From an uncultured Ruminococcus sp. (GTDB lineage: Bacteria; Bacillota; Clostridia; Oscillospirales; Acutalibacteraceae), in the NCBI GenBank assembly GCA_902761375.1, contig CACWKB010000013.1, positions 1-38,821 on the forward strand: 38,821 nucleotides of DNA, read 5' to 3'. The notes beneath the pieces are model-generated. The model did no database searches. It saw only the letters and a program-made list of their open reading frames with translations, and had not been told where the DNA came from. Made by a program: the position numbers and the translations under genes. How positions within the stretch are numbered: the first letter of the stretch is position 1; each line of letters opens with the position of its first letter. This document shows positions 25,073-32,721 of this stretch, piece by piece.

Positions 25073-25101
25073 GCGCGCGCACAGAGGGTGCGCGCGCTTT
25101 T
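25073..25101 (+). terminator. Terminator of citrate synthase
   Basis: GCGCGCGCAC and GTGCGCGCGC pair around AGAGG and TTTT follows. Confidence 0.85.
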
Positions 25102-25125
25102 CGACGCAAAAGAGGTTCTTGGAAA

Positions 25126-25779
25126 ATGGCGGTAAAAAGTCAATTGAGGCTTCACCATGCCGTAAGCGTTATCGGCGGTTTTTGGGGCGGCTACACTATA
25201 TTCAACCACAGCGATATCTTCGGCAACGCCCAAACGGGCAACCTGATACACCTTGTGCTCGACGCCTTCAGCGGAAAGCTCGGGAGCATCGGGTATATGG
25301 CGCTGATGTTTTTCGTTTACGCGGCGGGCAACGCCTTCTATGCGGTGATGCGGAAAAAGCAGAGGCTGAGCATGAAGATAATCAGCTTCATAGTCAGCGC
25401 GGCGGCGATCACTCTCGTCGGCGTGCTCTCGCTGACGGGACAGCACTATCTCGCGGTGCTGCCGATCGCCTTTGCCGCTCCGGTGCAGTGGAACGCCTTC
25501 AAGACCGCCGGAGGTCACTCGAGCTCGACGATCTTCTCCTCGAACAACGTCAGGCAGGCAGTCATGCTGCTGACCGACTACGCGCTTGAGCGCGACAAAA
25601 GGCAGCTCTTGGGCGCGAGGTTCTACTGGGCGACGCTGCTGTTTTTCCATATCGGCGTGGCGGCGAGCTGTCTGCTCAGCCTGCCCTTCGGCGTGCACAG
25701 CATCTGGTTCTGCTTCGTGCCGCTCGGGATATCGGTGGTTTTTTACTGCTTATATCAAAAGGCAAAGGCGAAATTTTAA
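25126..25779 (+). CDS. DUF1275 (YoaK-like) membrane protein
   Basis: This 217-residue protein has about six hydrophobic segments. The N-terminal FNHSDIFGNAQTGNLIHLVL fits the DUF1275 pattern (aromatic/Asp, then QTGN or MTGN), and the mid-protein PVQWNAFKTAGGHSSSTIFS corresponds to the family's QNA-F motif. DUF1275 proteins are widespread transporters of unknown substrate. The ATG follows AGAGG. It starts 60 bp after citrate synthase but across a terminator, so it may have weak readthrough expression or an unseen promoter. Confidence 0.8.
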   Translation: MAVKSQLRLHHAVSVIGGFWGGYTIFNHSDIFGNAQTGNLIHLVLDAFSGKLGSIGYMALMFFVYAAGNAFYAVMRKKQRLSMKIISFIVSAAAITLVGVLSLTGQHYLAVLPIAFAAPVQWNAFKTAGGHSSSTIFSSNNVRQAVMLLTDYALERDKRQLLGARFYWATLLFFHIGVAASCLLSLPFGVHSIWFCFVPLGISVVFYCLYQKAKAKF

Positions 25780-25794
25780 AATTACAGACAAAAA

Positions 25795-25852
25795 CGGTCG
25801 GGATGACGGACTGCGTTTGAAAAAACGCTCCGTTCCCGACCGTGAATTTTTT
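25795..25852. terminator. Bidirectional terminator
   Basis: ACGGTCGGGA and TCCCGACCGT enclose an inner GCGTTT/AAACGC stem. A T-run follows on both strands (AATTTTTT and GTTTTTG). It separates the convergent DUF1275 and SleB-like genes. Confidence 0.85.
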
Positions 25853-25862
25853 ATGATTCGGC

Positions 25863-26666
25863 TCAGTAGCCCCAGCGGTCAAAAAAGCGCACGCCCTGGT
25901 AGCTGAGAATAAAATTCTGGCTCTCGTGGAAGGCGCTCTGCACCATGTAGGGGTTATACATATACATAATGCGGTGCTGCACCGCGTCGCGGTTATCGTC
26001 AAAGACATACCTGACCGCCTGGCGGCAGGCGTCGTTTGTTCCGATGTCGGTGCTGCCCGTATAGCGGCACTCGACGATAACGTCGGCGACCGTCGGGTAG
26101 CCGTCAAAGCACATCGCGTCCTTTACCGACTGGGCGATCAGCGCCGCGCCGATAAAGCCTCCCGAGCCGAACTCGCCCATGCACAGCCGCTCGAGCAGAT
26201 CTCTGTCCTCGTCGGTGAGGTTGACCTTTGAGCAGGAGTAGGTGTAGTCCGGGTTGTCGATCGCCACAAGATAGCCGCTGTTCCACTGCGCGTTGTAATC
26301 GGCAGGGGTCTGCGGAGGGATAGCCGTGGCAAAGGGGACAGTGCCGTCGACCGCGGTCGAGCCCACGGGAACCGTGGTGACGCCGGTCGATGAGACCGTC
26401 ACCTTGATCTTGCGGTCGGGCGTTGAGGTCGTGACCGTGTTATTCGTATTGTCTGCGGTGTCGTCCGAGAGCGCGATGGCGCCCTTCTTCATGATCTCCT
26501 CGTAGTGGGGATTGATGCCCGAGGGATCGGTCGCCTTGACTGCTTCGCCGGTGCTGAGCATGCTGTTGGTAAGTACCGTATGTACCACAAGCAGAACGGC
26601 GATAACCAGCACGGACGTAAACATCACCGATTTTTTGTGTTTTGAAAGAAATTCGTTTATTTTCAC
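25863..26666 (-). CDS. Exported SleB/CwlJ-like cell wall hydrolase domain protein
   Basis: This 267-residue protein has a membrane anchor or signal at residues 13-32 (VMFTSVLVIAVLLVVHTVLT). A Thr/Val/Pro-rich linker follows to about 125, then a C-terminal domain. DRDLLERLCMGEFGSGGFIGAA matches the start of the hydrolase-2 (SleB/CwlJ) domain, with Glu in the catalytic position. VADVI, the YMYNPYMVQSAF region and the final GVRFFDRWGY fit its later strands. The usual A-A-V-LNR segment is altered (AALIAQSVKDAM), so the match is distant. It may remodel peptidoglycan. TAGGTG precedes the ATG and a promoter lies upstream. Confidence 0.6.
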   Translation of the reverse strand: MKINEFLSKHKKSVMFTSVLVIAVLLVVHTVLTNSMLSTGEAVKATDPSGINPHYEEIMKKGAIALSDDTADNTNNTVTTSTPDRKIKVTVSSTGVTTVPVGSTAVDGTVPFATAIPPQTPADYNAQWNSGYLVAIDNPDYTYSCSKVNLTDEDRDLLERLCMGEFGSGGFIGAALIAQSVKDAMCFDGYPTVADVIVECRYTGSTDIGTNDACRQAVRYVFDDNRDAVQHRIMYMYNPYMVQSAFHESQNFILSYQGVRFFDRWGY

Positions 26667-26728
26667 CTATAAACCATCCAAATCTGTTTATTTGATTCTC
26701 AGGATATACAGCCATACTATATAACATA

Positions 26729-26757
26729 ATTGTAACACATTCGTAACCAAAACGCAA
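26729..26757 (-). promoter_or_regulatory. Sigma-A promoter of the SleB-like gene
   Basis: TTGCGT (26752-26757), 17 bp, TACAAT (26729-26734) on the minus strand. Confidence 0.6.
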
Positions 26758-26828
26758 GACTTTTTTAAAATATTGCTGCACGGTCAAAAGCAAAAGCCGC
26801 ATGAGCTGTATCTCTCATTATAAAATGA

Positions 26829-27032
26829 ATGTTGCTTTGCTGCTGTTATGAGGGTTCGGATAAGGTCATAGGCTCCTTTACGTGGCAGGGCTTTGAGTAC
26901 AAGAATCTCGGCGAGTGGACTTCGATTTGGACTCAGAACGGCGACTGCGGTTATCGCGTTTCCGTCAGCCGCGAGGAAAACGTCACGCTTGACTATGAAG
27001 ATGTACAGGCAATTATTTGCAGTCTTAAATGA
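26829..27032 (+). pseudogene. Short frame, possible C-terminal gene remnant
   Basis: The frame encodes 67 residues ending in GEWTSIWTQNGDCGYRVSVS and EENVTLDYEDVQAIICSLK, with normal-looking codon use. There is no ribosome site before its ATG, and the first dozen residues (MLLCCCYEG) look random. It may be the tail of a lost gene or a short real protein with an unrecognised start. The flanking 26667-26828 and 27033-27103 hold only the minus-strand promoter and A/T-rich sequence. No family is recognised. Confidence 0.3.
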
Positions 27033-27103
27033 CCGGCGAGAAGCACAGCGCCGGCAAATTCGGTTTCCCGAACGGCATGACCCTATGCCGAGAGCATTGA
27101 CAT

Positions 27104-27142
27104 AAAACCGCCGCTCCCTAAGTGGAGCGGCGGTTCCGGTTT
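27104..27142. terminator. Bidirectional terminator
   Basis: AACCGCCGCTCC and GGAGCGGCGGTT pair perfectly. TTTTAT follows on the minus strand, serving the AraC-type gene, and CGGTTTTAC on the plus strand. Confidence 0.85.
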
Positions 27143-27145
27143 TAC

Positions 27146-27988
27146 TCAGGACTTCCGATAGACGGACGGCGTCTTATCGAAATGCATCTTGAACGCGCGG
27201 TTAAAGTTGGATAGGTTGTTGAAGCCCGACATCGACGCGATCTCGATGATCGGACGGTCGGTCGTCAGCAGCAGCATAGCGGCGCGGTTGAGCCTGAGCT
27301 CGTTCACGTAGCCGACGAACGTGGTGCTCATCAGCTCCTTGAACAGATGAGAAACGTAATAGCGGCTGATTCCCGTAGCCTCGGCGACCTCCTCAAGCGA
27401 CACGCCCTCGCTGTAATGGTCGTCAATGTAGCGGGTGACGCGCATCAGCGCACGGTACTTCTTGCTCTTGTTCTCGACGTCAACGATCTTGACGTGCTTG
27501 TTTGAGAACAGTTCATAGAACAGCTCGTACATCTTGGCGTAAACCTGAAGCTGAAAATAGCTTGACTTATCGTTTTCCGCTTTTTTCACCACCTGTAGGC
27601 AGGACAGCATGTTCTGATAACCGCTGTCTCCGGATGTGATTTTGGCAAACTCTGTACAGTTGCCGTTGATCATCGCACGCACGATGCTCTGAGGCAGGTA
27701 GTCCTGCGTTACCGCGGCAGGATTGTCGAGATTGAGCGTTACCACGTCGATGACAGCGTTATTGCTGTCGGTAACACGGTGCTTGACGCTCGGAGCGACA
27801 AAGAAGATGTCATCCGATTTAAGCGGAGTTTTTGTGTCCCCGTGTTCGACCGTCGCGGTACCCTTACGCAGTAAACCGAACACCGCCTCCTCGTGCGTCC
27901 TGTAGTTGTCATCGATCTTCAGCTCACCGCAAACAACGCGAAAAGCCGAGTTCGACGCGGATGTGGCATGCATTAAATCCATGGCCAT
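27146..27988 (-). CDS. AraC-family transcriptional regulator
   Basis: This 280-residue DNA-binding regulator has a cupin-like sensor domain at about 10-110 (EEAVFGLLRKGTATVEHGD, FVAPSVKHRV). A linker helix region (residues about 120-180) follows, then two helix-turn-helix motifs in the last 100 residues: VSLEEVAEATGISRYYVSHL and IIEIASMSGFNNLSNFNRAF, with the signature ending FDKTPSVYRKS. The architecture is typical of sugar-responsive AraC proteins. No sugar gene adjoins it, so its target is unknown. GGGGGAG is 6 bases before the ATG. Confidence 0.92.
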   Translation of the reverse strand: MAMDLMHATSASNSAFRVVCGELKIDDNYRTHEEAVFGLLRKGTATVEHGDTKTPLKSDDIFFVAPSVKHRVTDSNNAVIDVVTLNLDNPAAVTQDYLPQSIVRAMINGNCTEFAKITSGDSGYQNMLSCLQVVKKAENDKSSYFQLQVYAKMYELFYELFSNKHVKIVDVENKSKKYRALMRVTRYIDDHYSEGVSLEEVAEATGISRYYVSHLFKELMSTTFVGYVNELRLNRAAMLLLTTDRPIIEIASMSGFNNLSNFNRAFKMHFDKTPSVYRKS

Positions 27989-28048
27989 AGATACTCCCCC
28001 AATATCTATTTATTTAAAGAAGGATATGCTCCTCCTTTATTATAAAAT

Positions 28049-28077
28049 ATTATAGCAAAAAAATACCTTTTTGTCAA
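28049..28077 (-). promoter_or_regulatory. Consensus promoter of the AraC-family gene
   Basis: TTGACA (28072-28077), 17 bp, TATAAT (28049-28054), both perfect. About 60 nt of leader follows and includes an extra AAGGAGGAG that can pair with CCTTCTT. Confidence 0.85.
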
Positions 28078-28164
28078 TGATATATTGTTTAACATCGAGC
28101 AATATTTCGCAGGTTTTTTCGCTACCTAAACAAATTTTTTGCCATTTTAAAAAAATTTTTCATT

Positions 28165-29166
28165 TTACTCGGCAAATTCCGCGAGACGCGCCCTAAAACC
28201 TTCAACCGCTGCCTCGGGTGATATGATCCTCACGCCCCTTCCCATGCCGAAAACCCACGCGTAAAACTGCGGGCTCAGCACCACCGGGACAGTGATCCGG
28301 AAGCGGTCGCCGCTGTCCTCGCGCGTTATGAAAACGTCGGAGCCGAAGCGGTCAACGATGACCCCGATCAGCCTGTTGTCCACGCTCAGCGTCACCTGAG
28401 CCTCCTCCCCGCCGAACATCGAGAAAACGCTCTTGGCGTAGCGCGCGGGATTGAAGCTCTCGAACTGCCTGCCACCGTCGCGCACCTCGTCGAGCAGGCT
28501 GATACTCTCCATCTTGTCGACGCGGTAATGCTTTATGATCTGCGCCTCGCTGTCGAAGGCGATCAGGTAGTAGTTCTCGTCGTCCCAGCACAGCGCCCAC
28601 GGCGACACGCGGTACAGCGCGCCCGAGCGCCGCGCGGTTTTGATTATCTTCCTGCCTCCGAGCTCGGGATTGATCTCCCAGCGGTAATAGCGAAACGATA
28701 TCCTTTTGTTGCCCGAGATCGCGTTGTAGAGCTTGTCGACGTTGTAGTAGATCTGCTCGTTCGGCGTTTTGACGCGGTTCGTGACGTAGACCTCGCGCCT
28801 GAGCTGCGCCGCCTCGTTGACGCTCACGAGATGCCCTATCTTCTCGATCAGCTCAAGGCTTTTCTTGCGCGTTATGAACTTGGAGCTCTGGATGGCGTCG
28901 ACCAGCAGCTTGAGCTCGGCGATCTGGAAATCGCGGCTGCCCACATAGTAGCGCACCGTATTGGTGCGTATCTTGCAGATATCCAGCCCGAAGGCGCCGA
29001 GGATCTCGAGATCCTCATAGATAGAGCGCCGTTCGGCGCTGATATCGTCCTTTGCGAGCTCCTCGATGATCTCGTTTACGGTCAGCCCGTGCTCCTCGTC
29101 GGTCTTTTCGAGCATGAGCTTCTGCAAATATAAGAGCTTTTGCTTTTGCTTTGAGCTGCGCGGCAT
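28165..29166 (-). CDS. WYL-domain transcriptional regulator
   Basis: This 333-residue protein has an N-terminal winged-helix region (about 5-60, with HGLTVNEIIEELA and SAERRSIYEDLEIL, the DeoR/YafY-type HTH). A WYL sensor domain follows (about 140-225), with ISFRYYRWEINPELGG and RVSPWALCWDDENYYLIAFD, the latter holding the W-Y-L-type ligand segment. A WCX C-terminal domain ends in GVRIISPEAAVEGFRARLAE. WYL regulators respond to small ligands or nucleic acids and control diverse stress genes. It overlaps no neighbour. GGGAGG lies before the ATG. Confidence 0.88.
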   Translation of the reverse strand: MPRSSKQKQKLLYLQKLMLEKTDEEHGLTVNEIIEELAKDDISAERRSIYEDLEILGAFGLDICKIRTNTVRYYVGSRDFQIAELKLLVDAIQSSKFITRKKSLELIEKIGHLVSVNEAAQLRREVYVTNRVKTPNEQIYYNVDKLYNAISGNKRISFRYYRWEINPELGGRKIIKTARRSGALYRVSPWALCWDDENYYLIAFDSEAQIIKHYRVDKMESISLLDEVRDGGRQFESFNPARYAKSVFSMFGGEEAQVTLSVDNRLIGVIVDRFGSDVFITREDSGDRFRITVPVVLSPQFYAWVFGMGRGVRIISPEAAVEGFRARLAEFAE

Positions 29167-29299
29167 GGCTCTGCCTCCCTTCGGCTTCCGCGGAAAACGG
29201 ACGGTTGCCCGCCCGCGTTTTATGGTAAGATATAGTCTTTCACAACATTTCAGCTAATACATGAATTATTGTGCTCATGGAAAATTGCGCGGCTGCGCC

Positions 29300-29998
29300 T
29301 CACTCCTTGAGCTTGTTGAGCCGCTCGATCTGCTTTGCGCGCTTGTAGCGGTAGAGGATATTCTCAGCCCACTCGCCGTCGATCTTGATGAAGCCCTTGA
29401 GCTTTCTGTCCTTAACGGCGAACTGCTCCACGATCTCCTTCGACTTGCCGTAGATCTCAAGCCGCGCGGTCTGGACGTAAGGCCTGCGATCCTCGCCGGT
29501 GAAATAGGTGAAGCCCATGGTGTTGCTCTCGCGGTCGTACATCGACAGATAGCCCTCATATACCTTTTCGCCGTCGAGCTTTTTGGAGACCGTCTGGCTG
29601 ATGGCGACCTTTGTCAGCTCCACCGCCATATCGTCGAGCCCGGATTCAAGGATGAAGATCTTCTCCTTGAAGGAATTGAAGTCCGGCGCCACGCGCTTTG
29701 TGATATTGCGCAGATTGGCGTACTTTTCCTCGAGCTCGCTGTCGCACAGCCTGAAGCGGTCGATTTTGGGGATGAGGTAGACCATGAAGCGGTTCTTCAT
29801 GTCGTTGTAAAGGATCGGGTATGTGAGCCTCGCGCTGTATCCGCAGGAGGGACAGCTCCAGACGAACAGACTGCCGTCGAGCACCCTGTCGCGGAGGCCG
29901 CGGTCGGTCGTGGCGTTGACGCTGGTGTAGATCTCCGCCTTGGCCATCTCGCCGCACATGGGACAAACTACCGCCTTATTTAGCTTTTTCTCAGGCAT
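29300..29998 (-). CDS. CpXC-domain zinc-binding protein
   Basis: This 232-residue protein begins with a zinc ribbon of two CXXC pairs, Cys12/Cys15 (VCPMCGEM) and Cys49/Cys52 (SCPSCGYS), flanking SVNATTD and DGSLFVW, and continues with TYPILYNDMKNRFMVYLIP. This is the pattern of the CpXC domain family, whose function is unknown. The C-terminal half is charged and helical without a known motif. AGAGGTGA precedes the ATG. It has its own promoter, divergent from the gene at 30137. Confidence 0.75.
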   Translation of the reverse strand: MPEKKLNKAVVCPMCGEMAKAEIYTSVNATTDRGLRDRVLDGSLFVWSCPSCGYSARLTYPILYNDMKNRFMVYLIPKIDRFRLCDSELEEKYANLRNITKRVAPDFNSFKEKIFILESGLDDMAVELTKVAISQTVSKKLDGEKVYEGYLSMYDRESNTMGFTYFTGEDRRPYVQTARLEIYGKSKEIVEQFAVKDRKLKGFIKIDGEWAENILYRYKRAKQIERLNKLKE

Positions 29999-30018
29999 AT
30001 TATCACCTCTGTAGATAC

Positions 30019-30047
30019 ATTATATCAATTTGTCGTGATTTTAACAA
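30019..30047 (-). promoter_or_regulatory. Sigma-A promoter of the CpXC gene
   Basis: TTGTTA (30042-30047), 17 bp, extended -10 TGATATAAT with TATAAT at 30019-30024. Confidence 0.7.
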
Positions 30048-30065
30048 GTAATTTTCAAAAAAATG

Positions 30066-30094
30066 TTGATTTTATTGAAAGAATCTGTCATAAT
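30066..30094 (+). promoter_or_regulatory. Sigma-A promoter of the gene at 30137
   Basis: TTGATT (30066-30071), 17 bp, CATAAT (30089-30094). An alternative TATAAT at 30094-30099 has a poorer spacing. Confidence 0.55.
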
Positions 30095-30136
30095 ATAATA
30101 AGAATATTGGCGCGCCGCGCTTAAAGGAGAGTTATT

Positions 30137-30958
30137 ATGGAAGTATTAGATACAGTAAAAGGCACTTTTAACACCGCAGTTGAAGCCCTTACGAACGTCG
30201 CACAGGATTTTGTTGAGAAAAACCGCACCAAGGCAAAGCTCAACCGCCTCAGAATGGTGATGAAGAGCGAGAGCGAGCTGATGAACCGCGCCTACATCGC
30301 GCTGGGCAAGGAGTACTATGACCGCATCAAGAACGGCGACTGCGCCGATACCGCCAAGCGGGAAAAGCTGCTTGAGGTCATCGACAACTGCAAGGCGAAG
30401 ATCGCACGCGCACGCGACTGCTACCGCACTATCCTCGAGAGCCAGAACGAGTTCGTCTACTCGTCTCCCTCAAAGTCGGGCGGCTACAACGCCGACGACG
30501 TGGTGGACATCACCGTAGCCTGCTCCAACGAGAGCGATTATCCCAACAGCCCGTTCCAGAACGCACCCGAGGGCGCCGAGCGCCGCTTTGAGGAAGCTGC
30601 CGAGGCAGCAGGCGAAAAAGCGGAGTCCGCCAAGGAGCGCTTCAACGAGCGTATGCAGAAGGCGAAGGATACCGTAGAGGAGAAGGTCGAGCAGGTCAAG
30701 GACGCCGTCGAGGAAAAGGTCGGCAAGGCAAAAACCGCCGTCGGTGAAAAGGTCGCCAAGGCAGCCGAGACCGTGAAGGAAAAAGCGGAGAAATTCGCCG
30801 AGTCCGCGCCCGCCGCAAAAGCCGAGGAAGCCGCCGAAGCCGTTGAGGAAAAGGTCGAGGACGTCAAAGAAGCCGTCGAGGAAAAGGCGGAGGAAGTCAA
30901 GGAAGCCGTCGAGGAAGCTGCCCCCGACACCGAGTCGGACGACGACGAGCTTTTCTGA
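30137..30958 (+). CDS. Helical protein with LEA/apolipoprotein-like Glu-Lys-Ala-Val repeats
   Basis: This is a 273-residue soluble protein. Residues 1-105 form a helical domain (KAKLNRLRMVMKSESELMNR, YIALGKEYYDRIKNG) that I recognise only loosely as a conserved Clostridia type. From about 150 to 262 the sequence is built of 11-residue-like amphipathic repeats (VEEKVEQVKDA, VEEKVGKAKTA, VGEKVAKAAET, VKEKAEKF, VEEKVEDVKEA, VEEKAEEVKEA) and ends in an acidic DDDELF. Such repeats resemble LEA and apolipoprotein helices that protect or coat proteins and membranes. AAAGGAGAG precedes the ATG. No enzyme motif is seen. Confidence 0.75.
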   Translation: MEVLDTVKGTFNTAVEALTNVAQDFVEKNRTKAKLNRLRMVMKSESELMNRAYIALGKEYYDRIKNGDCADTAKREKLLEVIDNCKAKIARARDCYRTILESQNEFVYSSPSKSGGYNADDVVDITVACSNESDYPNSPFQNAPEGAERRFEEAAEAAGEKAESAKERFNERMQKAKDTVEEKVEQVKDAVEEKVGKAKTAVGEKVAKAAETVKEKAEKFAESAPAAKAEEAAEAVEEKVEDVKEAVEEKAEEVKEAVEEAAPDTESDDDELF

Positions 30959-30975
30959 TAAGTTAGGATCAAGAT

Positions 30976-31014
30976 AAAAAACAGGGCTGATCACACGATC
31001 AGCCCTTATTTTTT
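30976..31014. terminator. Bidirectional terminator between two convergent repeat-protein genes
   Basis: AGGGCTGATC and GATCAGCCCT pair perfectly around ACAC. T-runs follow on both strands (TTATTTTTT and GTTTTTT). Confidence 0.85.
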
Positions 31015-31056
31015 GAAATTGTGGTTTTATATATGATATTTCCGCCTGTCGAAAGA

Positions 31057-31437
31057 TCAGCAGAAGTATACATCCATTTCCATCTCTTCGCCGTCAGCTA
31101 CAAAGTAAGCCTTGCTCTCTTCGGGCTTGAGATATACGGAGATCTCCTTGGCATCCTTGCCATAGGTAGCCTTTACGTTGGCAACAACCTCGTCGATTGA
31201 AACCTGAACGCCGCCGAACTCTACAAAGAAGTTCACCTTGGTCTCAGCGGGCTTCTTGGGAGCGGTTTTCTTGGGAGCAGCCTTCTTGGCGGGAGCTTTC
31301 TTGGCGGGAGCCTTCTTCTCCTCTACAGCCTCAGCCTTGGGCTCTGCCTTGACCTCGGCAGCCTTCTCGGCTGTTTTCTTAACAGTTTCCTTTACTTCCT
31401 TCTCGGCTGCCTTAGCAGCGGTCTTTTTTGTTGCCAT
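31057..31437 (-). CDS. DUF6465-like protein with a histone H1-like Lys/Ala N-terminus
   Basis: This is a 126-residue protein. Residues 1-68 are Lys/Ala/Glu/Pro-rich with KAPAKKAPAKKAAPKK and TAPKKPAET, like the tails of bacterial histone H1-type proteins. Residues 69-126 form a compact domain (NFFVEFGGVQVSIDEVV, KEISVYLKPEESKAYFVADG, EMEMDVYFC) matching the short DUF6465-type domain of Clostridia. DNA or RNA binding by the tail is plausible but inferred. AGAGGG precedes the ATG and a perfect promoter lies upstream, so it is probably abundant. Confidence 0.75.
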   Translation of the reverse strand: MATKKTAAKAAEKEVKETVKKTAEKAAEVKAEPKAEAVEEKKAPAKKAPAKKAAPKKTAPKKPAETKVNFFVEFGGVQVSIDEVVANVKATYGKDAKEISVYLKPEESKAYFVADGEEMEMDVYFC

Positions 31438-31505
31438 TTGTAATTCCCTCTTTCGATAGATTTATGGTTGATATTTGATAATACCTTGTTTTTGCCTATA
31501 ATTGT

Positions 31506-31534
31506 ATTATACATAAGGGTTTATTATTTGTCAA
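31506..31534 (-). promoter_or_regulatory. Consensus promoter of the DUF6465-like gene
   Basis: TTGACA (31529-31534), 17 bp, TATAAT (31506-31511), both perfect. Confidence 0.85.
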
Positions 31535-31678
31535 TAAATACAAATTATTTTTGTCGGTTAGTACATATTTTAAGATAATCCAAATTTTCATTAGGCAGTT
31601 TTCACAATATAAAAAAGCATATTTTGTAGATAATATTGTCTTGACAGCTCCGCGCCGTGAAAAACCGCCGTTTTTGCG

Positions 31679-31707
31679 TTGCATTCCGCGTTCAAATATG
31701 ATAGAAT
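31679..31707 (+). promoter_or_regulatory. Sigma-A promoter of the AEC transporter gene
   Basis: TTGCAT (31679-31684), 17 bp, TAGAAT (31702-31707) with an extended TGA element. It shows that the transporter cannot start at the upstream in-frame ATG that lies inside this promoter. Confidence 0.65.
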
Positions 31708-31735
31708 ACATCTATCTGAATTGGGGGGAAGCCGC

Positions 31736-32671
31736 GTGTTTTTTGACAATCTTTTCATCATCGGTCAGCAGGTGCTGGTGCTTTTTCTGCTGATCGCCGT
31801 AGGCTTTGTCTGCGGCAGGCTCGGGGTCATCACCGAACACGCCTCAAAGAAAATGACCGATCTCGTGCTGTACGTCGTCACGCCCTGCGTGATGATCTCG
31901 GCGTTCCAGCGCGATTTCAGCATTGAGATGCTCGGAAAGGTGCTCATCGCCGCCCTGACCGCCGCCGTGATACTCGCCGCGTCGATCGGGCTCGCCAAGC
32001 TCGTACTGCACGATAAAAACGAGAGCCGCAAAAAAGTGCTGCAATTCGCGGTGATCTTCTCAAACTGCGGCTTCATGTCGCTGCCGCTGCAGAAGCAGCT
32101 CCTCGGCGAGGACGGCTGGTTCTTCGGCTCGATCTTCGTCGCGGTTTTCAACATCTTCGTCTGGAGCTACGGCCTCGCGGACATGAGCGGCAGCCTGCGC
32201 TCGTTCTCGCCCAAAAAGCTTCTGCTCAACCCCGGGATCCTCGGCGTAGCGGCGGCGATACTCCTCTTTGTGTGCCGCGTCCGCCTGCCCGAGATCATCT
32301 CTCAGCCCATCGGACATCTCGCAAACCTCAACACTCCGCTGCCCATGCTCATCATCGGCTTCTATCTCTCTCAGGCTAAGCTCAAACGCGCCTTCACCGA
32401 CGCCGGAGCCTACCTTGCGATGGCGCTCAGGCTGGCTGTGATCCCCGTCGCGGCGATATTCGCGATGGCGGCGCTGAGGCTCGACCGCACTATGACCATC
32501 GCCTTTGTCATCGCCTGCTCCGCTCCTACGGCGGCGACCACCACGATGTTCGCGTCGAAGTTCGACCGCGACGTTGAGCTTTCCGTCAGCACGGTGGCAT
32601 CGAGCACGCTTGTCTCCGTCGTAACCATGCCCTTGGTCGTGTCGCTGGCGTATCTTGTCTGCGGCGCGTGA
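31736..32671 (+). CDS. AEC (auxin efflux carrier)-family transporter
   Basis: This 311-residue membrane protein has about ten helices. The N-terminal GFVCGRLGVITEHASKKMTDLVLYVVTPCVMISAF and the mid-protein VIFSNCGFMSLPLQKQLLGEDG carry the discontinuous-helix motifs (TPC, NCGFM-LPL) of the AEC/bile-acid-sodium-symporter superfamily. LNTPLPMLIIGFYLSQ and CSAPTAATTTMFASKF are also typical. Members export or import organic acids such as malate; the substrate cannot be read here. I start at the GTG at 31736 because GGGGGGAAG lies 5-6 bases upstream and a promoter sits just before. Confidence 0.85.
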   Translation: MFFDNLFIIGQQVLVLFLLIAVGFVCGRLGVITEHASKKMTDLVLYVVTPCVMISAFQRDFSIEMLGKVLIAALTAAVILAASIGLAKLVLHDKNESRKKVLQFAVIFSNCGFMSLPLQKQLLGEDGWFFGSIFVAVFNIFVWSYGLADMSGSLRSFSPKKLLLNPGILGVAAAILLFVCRVRLPEIISQPIGHLANLNTPLPMLIIGFYLSQAKLKRAFTDAGAYLAMALRLAVIPVAAIFAMAALRLDRTMTIAFVIACSAPTAATTTMFASKFDRDVELSVSTVASSTLVSVVTMPLVVSLAYLVCGA

Positions 32672-32686
32672 ATCCCCAAATACCCG

Positions 32687-32721
32687 AAAAGGCTGACCCG
32701 ATACAGGTCAGCCTTTGTTTT
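32687..32721. terminator. Bidirectional terminator
   Basis: AAGGCTGACC and GGTCAGCCTT pair around a 7-base loop. TTTGTTTT follows on the plus strand and CCTTTTCG on the minus strand. It separates the AEC and plsY genes. Confidence 0.8.

Noticed and set aside
24253-25698. A 481-codon minus-strand frame opposite citrate synthase and the DUF1275 gene
   Set aside because: It crosses a strong terminator and two real genes, and its sequence shows no motif.
31679-31735. N-terminal extension of the AEC transporter from an in-frame ATG
   Set aside because: The ATG lies in the -35 element of the promoter that reads into this gene, and the GTG at 31736 has the ribosome site.
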